DNA of 64,000 bases from Mesostigma viride. Lineage: Eukaryota; Streptophyta; Mesostigmatophyceae; Mesostigmatales; Mesostigmataceae. Where the stretch lies: the NCBI GenBank assembly GCA_009746045.1, contig RPFO01000436.1, positions 1,303,772 to 1,367,771 of the forward strand, in the 5' to 3' direction. How positions within the stretch are numbered: position 1 is the first letter of the stretch; each line of letters starts with the position of its first letter. The translations under genes and the position numbers were made by a program. Positions 55,609 through 64,000 of the stretch are shown piece after piece. The notes under the pieces were generated by a model. It was not told the origin of the DNA. It searched no databases and worked only from the letters and a program-made list of their open reading frames with translations.

Positions 55609-58600
55609 TAAATCTTTGCAGGCAACTCAAGAATGACTAGTACAAACAGTGTGCAAAACCTTGGTGCATGTGAATGCCTGAGTGGTGACCATTGCTAGCA
55701 GAATCCATCATGAAAGGTAGGCATTGCCAGTATGCCACAAAGCTGTGATGTGCAGTGCATGTCCATATGTATACCCCATGACACCGTGCCTCTAAACTAC
55801 TTGGCACATTGCAAAATGGGAAGGAAAGGTGAATAATACATGCCACATCACTAACACAGCCATTTGAATGCTACCAACACGCACCATGCATGATATACAC
55901 TGCGTGTACAGTAATACATGTCGAGAATATGCCGAGCGAGCATATCAAGGTGCAGTGACCCCAACGCTGGCACATGTCACCTGGCATCCACGTATGCTCA
56001 CATGATATGGCATTGGCATATCCCATGTCTCCATCTCTTGCACTTTGTGCGCACCAAGCCACCCATGCAGTCGCCCACCCATGCAGCCACCTGGCCACCC
56101 ACCCACACAACTGCTCACACATTCGCGCGCCCGTGCACCCAGAGAGCCACCTGCCCTCCCACCCAGTGACCCACCCACCAAGCCAGCCGCGCACGTGCTT
56201 ACCCAACTTATACAACCATGCGTGCACCTAGGCACCCAACCACCTACCAACCCACTTGGACATCCACCCACCCACCAAGGCACCTGCGCAACCCACACAC
56301 CAACTAGGTAATAAGCAGGCATTCCCCCATCCAATGAGCCAACCACCCAACCACCTAACCACCTAAACACCCAGCCAGCTGGCCCCATATGCACCCGTCC
56401 GGCCACCCACAGTTGACCCACCCACGCACCTACCCACTCAACCACTCACTGCCCCCACACCCTTATACCCACTGACCCACCCACTGACCCACCCACACAT
56501 GCATTTTCTCAGCCAGCACCCCGGCACCTACCTCACCCCAAACCTGCACAGCCCTTCACCCGTGATAGGTGAGTCCCAACCATGAACCCATCCACGCATC
56601 CATATCTGTGCGCCCACCCGTCCATCTACCCGTACCTTCGCCCACCCACCCACATCTAGTCATCTACACATCCACCAGCCACCAGCCACCAATGGCCCAC
56701 CCACCAACCCACACACACACACACATCCCTAACCAACCAACCACCAACCCACCACCCTCAAAAACGTGCAGTTGTTTCACTCATGCATCCAACAACCCAC
56801 CCACTTCAAAGTCTCAAAAGCCTATCATCACCCAGCCATTTGGGCATCTGCCAATAACCGACCGCCCTTGCACTCATCCACCCACCATGACCAGCCACCC
56901 ACCCACCCACCCTCTCCAACTGCCTGTGCTCCCACCTACGCAGCCAGCCATTTACCAAAGCATCCACCTATCAGCCACCCACCTGCCATTGAACCCACCC
57001 ACGCCTAGGCATCCCTTGAAGCATCTATAGCCCAAGCCTCCCACCCAAGGCTCTCTGGGCAATCAAACAACCAAACAACCAATCACCCAGCTATACAACC
57101 ACCTAACCACCTAACCACTCAACAACACAATCACCGAACCACCTAACTACCCAACACCCACACCAGCCAGGCATGTGCCCGCCTCGCATGCCTGGTTGAT
57201 CTCCCTCGATTGCAACACCCCATACACGCCCTGCTCACCTAGCCAGCCCCACACCCAGCTAGTCTCCTGCTCAACTCGAGCATGAAGGCAATATCAGCCA
57301 TGCATGGCCTCACCTTGCATCACTTGCATTGCCTGGTTAATTTGCATGAGACAGCTTCCATCTCATTGTCAGCAACTGAAAAAGCTCTTTCTTCACAGTA
57401 ATGAGTAAGCAACAACGTTGGAAACGTTCTCCCATCCCTCTTTAAAACAGTCTTTAAATCAGAAAGACAAGGCCAAATCTCTGGACAAGGTGGCAATAAC
57501 CACTGCACCATGCTCTTGAGAAAGTCTTAACAACCCAGCTTTCTACCCTTTTAGAAGCTGCCTTGCGTTAGCAACGATTCTGGGCCCTCTGGCTCGCTCC
57601 CCTGGCTTAATCTGCGCTTCTTTATGGCTGCCGGGATATGCGAAGCTTGGGCCGAGGGTGTCGTGGCGAGGTCGTCTGCCCGACTCATCACTTCTCGAAA
57701 CCGCACTGCCGACTAATAAAAACGATGCCCCCCTTTGCCTTTTGTATCTGGCGTCAAAAGAACAATGAACTCGCTTGGAAACACTGTCGCAAAGAGCTTC
57801 CTACAGGCATTATAAGCAATTTTCGCAGCTTTTACCGCACTTACTGCACATCCGGAAGACCATGAGCGGCCTTCGCGCCGAATCTTGGGCACGCCATATC
57901 TTCTGCTGGCTCATTGCCGCAGGCTGGCAGTATACGAAGGTCGGGCATAGCCTAAAGAGCTGATTATCTGACGACAAAGATATGCATTGCATGAAGCAAG
58001 AAACAGACGGATTTCGCACCCCCATATTTATTCACGTCAATGCCGGACAATTAAAAGCGAAACTCAAAAAACGAAAACACTAACGTTTTCGAGAATATTA
58101 TAACGAACAAGCTGAGCTATCGTGCCGGGATTTTCGTTTCCTCCCGTATCCAGGACCTTGAGACACGTACCACCGAGAAATCCGGTTTTCGCAAAAAACT
58201 GGTCCGCTGTGAAAAAAACTTTTTGTCCCGTTCAATGCCCGCGTCGCAATCACAGCGTATATAAGTCCAAAATTATTCCATGGATTAACCGTGATGTAAG
58301 CTTCGTTTTGACACCTCGAGCGGCTGCAATGACGCAAGTTTCAGAACGCTAGCTCATGCTCGACCGCCATGAGTGTTTTCGTCGTTTTCGTCAGTCGTGG
58401 CGCGGGAAAAATCTAGATCTCGGACGAATTCCGGACAATAATTTATGTAAAAATTTGGCGGGGCTCGCGGTGTTGTGCCCAGCGGCCTTCCGGCGCCACT
58501 TCAGTGGCGTCGAGTTTTGACGTCTTCCTGTCTTTATCTCTCGTCTTTTAGCTATCAACTGACCTCACCCTTGTGTGGGAGGTCAGGGGGGAAATGGTTT

Positions 58601-58717
58601 AACTAACCCGAGGGTGAACCTGGGTTGGGACAAAGTACCCCCATAGCTAGGTAGTTTAAGTTTTCTTTTTTGCATGTCCTACGTGTTTTTCGGCTGTTAG
58701 CCATGTAAGGAGATGTG
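55609..58717. other. Long non-coding stretch; no gene seen
   Basis: Contains the CCACC-rich low-complexity tract (56040-57180), a short A-repeat start-like motif near 57188 (TGGTTGATCTCCCTCGAT), and unrecognised sequence to 58717. A CTGACCTC/GAGGTCAG inverted pair lies at about 58559-58588. Open frames here are low-complexity or short. Confidence 0.5.
56040..57180. repeat. C/A-rich, G-poor low-complexity tract (CCACCCA/CCAAC repeats)
   Basis: Over a kilobase of degenerate CACCCACC, CCAACCACC and CAGCCACC repeats with very few G on the plus strand. The open frames in it (Pro/Thr/His-rich) are compositional artefacts. Confidence 0.85.
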
Positions 58718-59342
58718 GGTAGAGCAGGGGCACAGCTGCTGTGGGCTGGCCCTGCACATTCACATAGTGTGCTCACCCTAGCATACAGATGGCCGTGTTG
58801 CCATCTGGTAGACATGTCTGTGTTATTCCACCGTATAGAGCTAGCACACATATTGTAATAAATTTGATGTTTTGTGGTGATGCATGCAAAGCAAGGCAAG
58901 GCCAGAAATGGATTTGGTGAGCTATGCTCATTTTATCTATGACTAACCTGCTGAGCGGAGAATGCAACGCCGTATAGCACCAAAAGAAAAAATAATTTTA
59001 GAAAAAATATTTTTGGTGCTGGCACCCGTACCACAGCCACCCAGGTAGGGGTTGGCTGGACAGGTGGTTGCTATTAAAGGTGGGCTTCCATTCTAGGGAA
59101 GCAGGTTGTTTCTTTTGCCTCCCACCCACCCACCCTGGCAAAAGGGGTAGAGCAGGGGCACAGCTGCTGTGGGCTGGCCCTGCACATTCACATAGTGTGC
59201 TCACCCTAGCATACAGATGGCCGTGTTGCCATCTGGTAGACATGTCTGTGTTATTCCACCGTATAGAGCTAGCACACATATTGTAATAAATTTGATGTTT
59301 TGTGGTGATGCATGCAAAGCAAGGCAAGGCCAGAAATGGATT
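58718..59342. repeat. Direct repeats of ~197 bp with intervening sequence; possible B-A-B end of a third YR family
   Basis: Near-identical copies at 58718-58914 and 59145-59342 each contain AATAAA followed by TTTGATGTTTTGTGG. Between them is a ~210-bp unique segment ending in CCTCCCACCCACCCACCC, the same type of spacer found between A2 and B2 in E0, E3 and E5. This suggests B1-A2-spacer-B2. No A1 or coding region was found upstream. Confidence 0.55.
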
Positions 59343-59619
59343 CACAGATCAATGCACGCTGCAGTACGTTCCCTATCTAGGATACTCTAGTACCGTCCAA
59401 TGGCAGGACACTATGTATACTTGGTACTGACATCTGTCACGTACCCCAATACCCAAAGTACCTATCTAGGGAAATGTATGCGACTCGACTAGCAGTCCTA
59501 TCTGCATAGCCCACGTGGTATTTATATTCACATACCAACGTAGGTTTACAAGGCTTATTCATACGTTGTATTCACAATGCCTTTGAGACTTAGTCTGCAG
59601 CAAAGCATGGAGACTAACT
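59343..59619 (-). repeat. Truncated solo LTR of the copia-like family
   Basis: Reverse complement of roughly the first 277 bp of the LTR at 26927 (ending AGACTAACT here), with several substitutions. It is truncated where it meets the direct repeat on the left. Confidence 0.88.
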
Positions 59620-59661
59620 GCATGGCTTGGCTAAATTCTGAAGGCATCATCCATGGGGGCC

Positions 59662-60138
59662 TGGTTGATCTTACGATCTGGATTCCCTGATTTGCGACTA
59701 AGGGGAGCGGAGTGCGAGTCGGTGCCGCTGCCTCATGGCTGATCTGCGAGAAATGCTCCTAGAAAGGGTGAAAGTCCCTGCAAATGACCTCTGGACTGCT
59801 TCCAAGTACTTGGATGTAGTTCAAAGTACTTCATTGGTACTACAGGGTAGTACAATCTACTTCAAACTAGTTCAAACTAGCTCAGGCTAGTAAAAGATTC
59901 GTTCAGGTGTAGCACAACATGCCTAGGAGGTGGTATGACCTCCTGGGTTGAAGTAGACAGTGACTAAACGTAGTACCATGTCGAAAGAATCAGTACAAGT
60001 GGGTTCTTTGTAGTACAACTGGTCAGTGGCACCTGGGCGCCGCGCCAGTACTGTACCGGACTTGCATTCGTCACCGTGCGCATGCAATGCAGCCAATTTA
60101 TTGAGGAAGACATGGCGGCGCATGCTTTATCAGTTTTC
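59662..60138 (+). repeat. A1 repeat of E4
   Basis: ~477 bp, near-identical to the A repeats of E0, E1 and E5. Confidence 0.92.
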
Positions 60139-60228
60139 AAATTCGTTTTTCGGTTTTCTAAGCCATCTTTTGGCCGTTTTACCTCGGAATAGGTCCGTTT
60201 TAAAGCTAACGGCTTCCTCTTTACGAAT

Positions 60229-61616
60229 ATGATGGCTAGCGGGGATGAAAATGCTAGCGAGACGGGGGATTTACCGCGCGGATTTGCGAGTCGTGTGGAG
60301 GAAATCTATGTGAACCATGGCAGGAACGCCTCAGCTGTCGCCTATTTTATAATAGCGGCAGAACTCGGCTCTGAATACCCTAAAATATTGTTGCGTAGCT
60401 CGGAAAACAAGTTACGAAGTTTGGCAGAAAAGCTTCGGATCTTTGGGTTTGAAATCAATGGGTATGACACTCGTGAGGAGCTGGCGCAAAATATTTCAGC
60501 CAAGGTGGCGAAAATGTTAGCACAAGGTACAACAGGCATTACAAACGATGAGGAACCGAACGGGGACTCCTCAGAGGAGGACACTGATGTCGGGGAAGCT
60601 TTGGCGGGGGCCAAAGAGGAGCAGGCGCAGGGATTTCGCCCCCCAGGTGCTAGCACAGTTGCTGGCGCACCAGGTGCCGTTTTTCCCGCCGTTTTTGGTC
60701 ATACAGCGCCTGTCGTCAGAGGGGATGGCAGGAAACAGCTTGCAAATGCAGGGAGGAGCTTGGCAAACGCGGCTGGCGCTAGTTTTGGGGGAGGCGAGCG
60801 GGTGTCTGCAGTGCCACGCTCAGGCACTTTAAAAGCGGGCGCGCGCGGGGGAGGCAAGGAGGAGAAAGCAGGTCTCCCGCGCAGTGCCAAGGGGGACGGG
60901 GCGGCCGGAATGGGACTGAGCCCAGAAATGATGGCGCAGATGAATGCCCTCATGGGGGGCTTCCAACAGCTGGGGATTGGCGTCGCCCAGGGGTTGGGAG
61001 CCGCAGTACGGGTGCCAGCACCCAGCGTGCAGGAAGGAGGCGCATGGGGGGGGCCGGGGGCAGCAGGGCCCAGCCCTGCCGGGTGGACAAGCGGGCCCCA
61101 TGGGTACCCGGGCGCACCGACAGGCGTGGAAAGAACGCAGGGCCCAGCGTACGCCTACCCAGGGCAGATGGGTGCAGCCTGGCCTCAGCCCTACCCACCA
61201 GCAGGTACCGCGTACGGTACCTGGGTGCCAGCGGCTGGAACCCCGTACCACATGGCGTTCGCAGCAGCCCAAGGTGGGCAGAGGAAACGGGAGAGCAAGC
61301 GGTCCAAGTGCCGGGAGTGCGGGCATCGGCACTGCCGGTGCACGTCCAGCGACAGCACGAGCAGCGACTCGGAGGGGAGCGGGCGAGGGCGCGCGGGTGG
61401 CCGGGGCACAGGTGGGAGGTTGACCGACCTGCCAGTTACCCGCGGGGTCAACCTGCTCGAGTACCTGCCGGCGGGGCGGGCGCTCAGCGTGGTGTGGGAC
61501 GTGGAAGACCACAAGTACCACCAGCGCACGGCCCCCAAGCACATGGAGACCACCATACAGGGCCACAACGGCAACATGGTGGCCTGGCTGAACGTGCAAA
61601 GGGCCCCCGTGCTGCG
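60229..61616 (+). pseudogene. E4 gag, N-terminal part, interrupted by E5
   Basis: Starts MMASGDENASETG (start 90 bp after A1). The helical N-terminal domain has the pattern RGFASRVEEIYVNHG, AAELGSEYPKILLR, LRSLAEKLRIFGFEING. Then an acidic region, a Gly/Ala/Pro linker with MMAQMNALMGGFQQLG, the Cys cluster CRECGHRHCRC and SSDSTSSDSEG. A conserved segment (TRGVNLLEYLPAGR, WDVEDHKYHQRTAPKHMETT) leads up to VLR, where E5 is inserted. Without E5 the frame continues as VLR-(D)-QQKEGTGLGWASKERME at 63738. No other defect was seen in this part. Confidence 0.83.
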
Positions 61617-62092
61617 TGGTTGATCTTACGATCTGGATTCCCTGATTTGCGACTAAGGGGAGCGGAGTGCGAGTCGGTGCCGCTGCCTCATGGCTGATCT
61701 GCGAGAAATGCTCATGGAAAGGGTGAAAGTCCCTGCAAATGACCTCTGGACTGCTTCCAAGTACTTGGATGTAGTTCAAAGTACTTCATTGGTACTACAG
61801 GGTATTACAATCTACTTCAAACTAGTTCAAACTAGCTCAGGCTAGTAAAGATTCGTTCAGGTGTAGCACAACCTGCCTAGGAGGTGGTATGACCACCTGG
61901 GTTGAAGTAGACAGTGACTAAACATAGTACAATGTCGAAAGAATCAGTACAAATGGGTTCTTTGTAGTACAACTGGTCAGTGGCACCTGGGCGCCGCGCC
62001 AGTACTGTACCGGACTTGCATCCGTCACCGTGCGCATGCAATGCAGCCAATTTATTGAGGAAGACATGGCGGCGCATGCTTTATCAGTTTTT
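61617..62092 (+). repeat. A1 repeat of E5
   Basis: Starts TGGTTGATCTTACGATC, ends TTATCAGTTTT; joined directly to YR sequence. Confidence 0.92.
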
Positions 62093-62569
62093 CAAGCTCC
62101 GAGTGGGGGACGTGGCACTGCGTGGCGACCGTCGCCTGGGGCAGCGGGGACTGGGCGCGCTTCTTCTGCGGGATCCCAAGACAGCCAAGGGGGGTGCACA
62201 GGCGGTGGTGGTGCAGGATCCCCTCTCGCTGTACGTGCTCGAGCGCCTGTGCGCTGGGCGGGAGCCCGAGGAGCCCTTGTTTGGGAGCCTCAACTACAGC
62301 CAGTTCTCTCGTCGGTGGCACGCGGCGTGGGATGTTCTGGGCCTGCGGGGGATGTTTCCGCCCTACTCCATGCGACATGGTGGGGCAACGTACGACTACC
62401 TGCAGGGCGTTTCACTCCCAGACATCCAGAAGCGCGGGCGTTGGCGCCAGTTCAAGTCGGTGGACCACTACGTGGGCCTGCACCGTGCTCTAGCGGTGCA
62501 AGTGCCGCGGTGGGTGTGGTTGCTGGCTGAGGAGTTCCCCCCCGCTCAGTGGAGTTCACACTGGCCATA
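62092..62569 (+). pseudogene. E5 tyrosine recombinase, C-terminal fragment
   Basis: Open frame from FKLRVGDVALRGDRR through KTAKGG, YSMRHGGATYDYL, KRGRWRQF and VDHYVGLHRAL to the stop. Near-identical at the DNA level to E1 44680-45156 (I see only a few substitutions). The first catalytic Arg region and everything upstream are deleted, so it cannot be active alone. The deletion joins the end of A1 to YR at a short TTCA match. Confidence 0.88.
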
Positions 62570-62647
62570 GCAAGTGTGGGGATGCGCCTGCCCCGGTCTA
62601 GGCCGGGGGGCGCAGTATAAAACGATGCAGCTCCGTTGGAGGAGTCG

Positions 62648-62683
62648 GCAGGGCGCACTCCAGCGGACACGCTGGGGCCCTGC
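62648..62683 (+). other. E5 3'-region hairpin 1
   Basis: Same as E1 hairpin 1 (inner stem CCAGCG/CGCTGG, loop GACA). Confidence 0.8.
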
Positions 62684-62752
62684 TGGTTTTGGGCGTCACG
62701 CCATCATCCTGATTTCCGGTTTGGCTCAACTTTGACTGTATCCTGCCTTGGA

Positions 62753-62795
62753 CAGAGCCGGCGGGGCGCACTCTAGTGGATACACTAGGGCTCTG
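62753..62795 (+). other. E5 3'-region hairpin 2
   Basis: Same as E1 hairpin 2 (inner stem CTAGTG/CACTAG, loop GATA; outer stem CAGAGCC/GGCTCTG). Confidence 0.8.
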
Positions 62796-62819
62796 CGGGT
62801 ACCTGCGTTGACAGGTGCA

Positions 62820-62857
62820 GGGGAGGCGCACTCTAGCAGCCACGCTAGGGCTTCCCC
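62820..62857 (+). other. E5 3'-region hairpin 3
   Basis: Outer stem GGGGAGG/CTTCCCC (one G-T pair), bulge CGCACT, inner stem CTAGC/GCTAG, 6-nt loop AGCCAC, opposing GG. Absent from E1, whose 3' region is truncated before this point. Confidence 0.75.
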
Positions 62858-62905
62858 CTCTACAACCATTCCAGATGCGGCCGGGGACGGCCAGGTTGGA
62901 GATGC

Positions 62906-63059
62906 GGGTGTTATATGGTGGCAGCCGCCTGGGACTTGCGCACAATTTGCCAGTCTCTCGGTCTACCAAGGCCTGCAAGCGGCTTAAGCATATAATTTTG
63001 CAATAAACAAGTTCTGGTGCCTTCTCAAACAAAGTGAACCTGAAAGCATGCACAGAGGA
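62906..63059 (+). repeat. B1 repeat of E5
   Basis: ~154 bp from GGGTGTTATATGG to GCACAGAGGA, containing CAATAAACAAGTTCTGG. Also present at 37488 and 63584. Confidence 0.9.
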
Positions 63060-63535
63060 TGGTTGATCTTACGATCTGGATTCCCTGATTTGCGACTAAG
63101 GGGAGCGGAGTGCGAGTCGGTGCCGCTGCCTCATGGCTGATCTGCGAGAAATGCTCATGGAAAGGGCGAAAGTCCCTGCAAATGACCTCTGGACTGCTTC
63201 CAAGTACTTGGATGTAGTTCAAAGTACTTCATTGGTACTACAGGGTAGTACAATCTACTTCAAACTAGTTCAAACTAGCTCAGGCTAGTAAAGATTCGTT
63301 CAGGTGTAGCACAACCTGCCTAGGAGGTGGTATGACCACCTGGGTTGAAGTAGACAGTGACTAAACGTAGTACAATGTCGAAAGAATCAGTACAAATGGG
63401 TTCTTTGTAGTACAACTGTTCAGTGGCACCTGGGCGCCGCGCCAGTACTGTACCGGACTTGCATCCGTCACCGTGCGCATGCAATGCAGCCAATTTATTG
63501 AGGAAGACATGGCGGCGCATGCTTTATCAGTTTTC
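63060..63535 (+). repeat. A2 repeat of E5
   Basis: 476 bp, directly joined to B1; nearly identical to A1 of E5. Confidence 0.92.
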
Positions 63536-63583
63536 CCCACCCACCCACCCTCTTTTGTTTGTTTGTTTGTTTGTTGTCTCTGG

Positions 63584-63737
63584 GGGTGTTATATGGTGGC
63601 AGCCGCCTGGGACTTGCGCACAATTTGCCAGTCTCTCGGTCTACCAAGGCCTGCAAGCGGCTTAAGCATATAATTTTGCAATAAACAAGTTCTGGTGCCT
63701 TCTCAAACAAAGTGAACCTAAAAGCATGCACAGAGGA
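63584..63737 (+). repeat. B2 repeat of E5
   Basis: ~154 bp, near-identical to B1; separated from A2 by a CCCACCCACCC and TTTGTTTG spacer. Confidence 0.9.
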
Positions 63738-64000
63738 CCAGCAGAAGGAGGGGACGGGACTTGGGTGGGCATCCAAGGAGAGGATGGAGCTGGCCCAGAA
63801 CCTGTGCCACGTCTGGGATACGCTTAACAAGGAGCTCATTCCCAACGTGTGCAGCGAGCTGGCGGGCGTGGAGTACCTGGCGCTCTGCGTGGAGGCTCTC
63901 CTGCTGGTGGAGACCAGCGGGTCTTGGAACGCGTCCGGGTACATGCTGCCCTACCGGCCGGCAGGGGGTGTCCGCACGCGGGCGGCCCGACGAGCGCTGC
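63738..64000 (+). pseudogene. E4 gag, C-terminal domain (continues beyond window)
   Basis: Reads QQKEGTGLGWASKERMELAQ, NLCHVWDTLNKELIP, ELAGVEYLALCVEALLLVET, RTRAARRAL, aligning with the C-terminal gag domain of E1 and E3. It is the continuation of the gag frame interrupted at 61616 and is cut by the window edge. Confidence 0.85.

Larger units (their letters stand above)
61617..63737 (+). mobile_element. E5: internally deleted YR retrotransposon nested in E4 gag
   Basis: A1 (61617-62092), a YR C-terminal fragment, a 3' region with three hairpins, B1 (62906-63059), A2 (63060-63535), a pyrimidine spacer, B2 (63584-63737). The full A-x-B-A-B end structure with gag, RT and RNase H deleted marks a non-autonomous copy. 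There is no target-site duplication, and E4 gag rejoins in frame. Confidence 0.9.
59662..64000 (+). mobile_element. E4: YR retrotransposon, continuing past the window, split by E5
   Basis: A1 repeat 59662-60138, gag from 60229 to 61616, then nested element E5 (61617-63737), then gag continuing to the window end. Same subfamily as E1 by A-repeat sequence. Confidence 0.87.

Noticed and set aside
56569-57030. 153-codon Pro/Thr/His-rich ORF
   Set aside because: Composition artefact of the CCACC-rich tract; no domain and no codon structure.

Overview
This is a nuclear fragment from a photosynthetic eukaryote, most likely a green alga. It carries two intron-rich host genes with GT-AG introns, TTTAGGG (plant-type) telomere repeats, a very GC-rich gene-bearing left end, and a dense set of eukaryotic transposons. 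I cannot name the species from sequence alone, and no bacterial or organellar gene is present.

Layout. Positions 934-14755 hold two divergently transcribed host genes. On the minus strand is a 10-exon NOP53-like 60S ribosome-biogenesis gene (8099 down to 934). On the plus strand is a 5-exon GT29 (sialyltransferase-like) type II membrane glycosyltransferase (8923-14755). Their introns are filled with minisatellites (39-bp x ~19, 44-bp x ~5, 40-bp x 35, 70-bp x ~3, 15-bp x ~4), and the GT29 gene contains 39 consecutive glutamine codons. Positions 15384-25200 are transposon relics: a LINE ORF1-like fragment, a tRNA-Ala-like pseudogene, an intron-containing gene for a single-tyrosine HUH endonuclease (Replitron/CRESS-type Rep fold, 17104-19617), a 5'-truncated LINE with a restriction-enzyme-like endonuclease and a 16-bp target-site duplication, and an interstitial telomere tract between two inverted fragments of one LINE.

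From 26686 to 39107 (minus strand) runs one hAT transposase gene split by two later insertions. One is a 9.5-kb copia-order LTR retrotransposon (26927-36382, LTRs ~99.4% identical, 5-bp duplication CCTCC), itself carrying a 1.7-kb palindrome-ended insertion. The other is a solo terminal unit of a tyrosine-recombinase (YR) retrotransposon (36965-37642). From 39211 to the end, the window is almost entirely YR retrotransposons: E1 (39211-~45388), E2 (~45389-48813), E3 (49289-55608, complete with split direct repeats A-ORFs-B-A-B), E4 (59662 to the window end) and E5 (61617-63737, an internally deleted copy nested inside the gag of E4). A further direct-repeat structure (58718-59342) may be the 3' end of a third family.

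The most interesting system is this YR-retrotransposon family. Gag carries a CxxCxxxxCxC cluster and an RS-like domain. Pol is a single reading frame RT-RNase H-YR with a 2A ribosome-skipping motif (GDVESNPGP, or GDVHPNPGP in E2) exactly at the RNase H/YR junction in three divergent copies. The 3' region carries a family of hairpins whose stems covary while an internal CGCACT bulge is invariant. The elements integrate without target-site duplication, and host or older-element reading frames rejoin in phase when they are removed.
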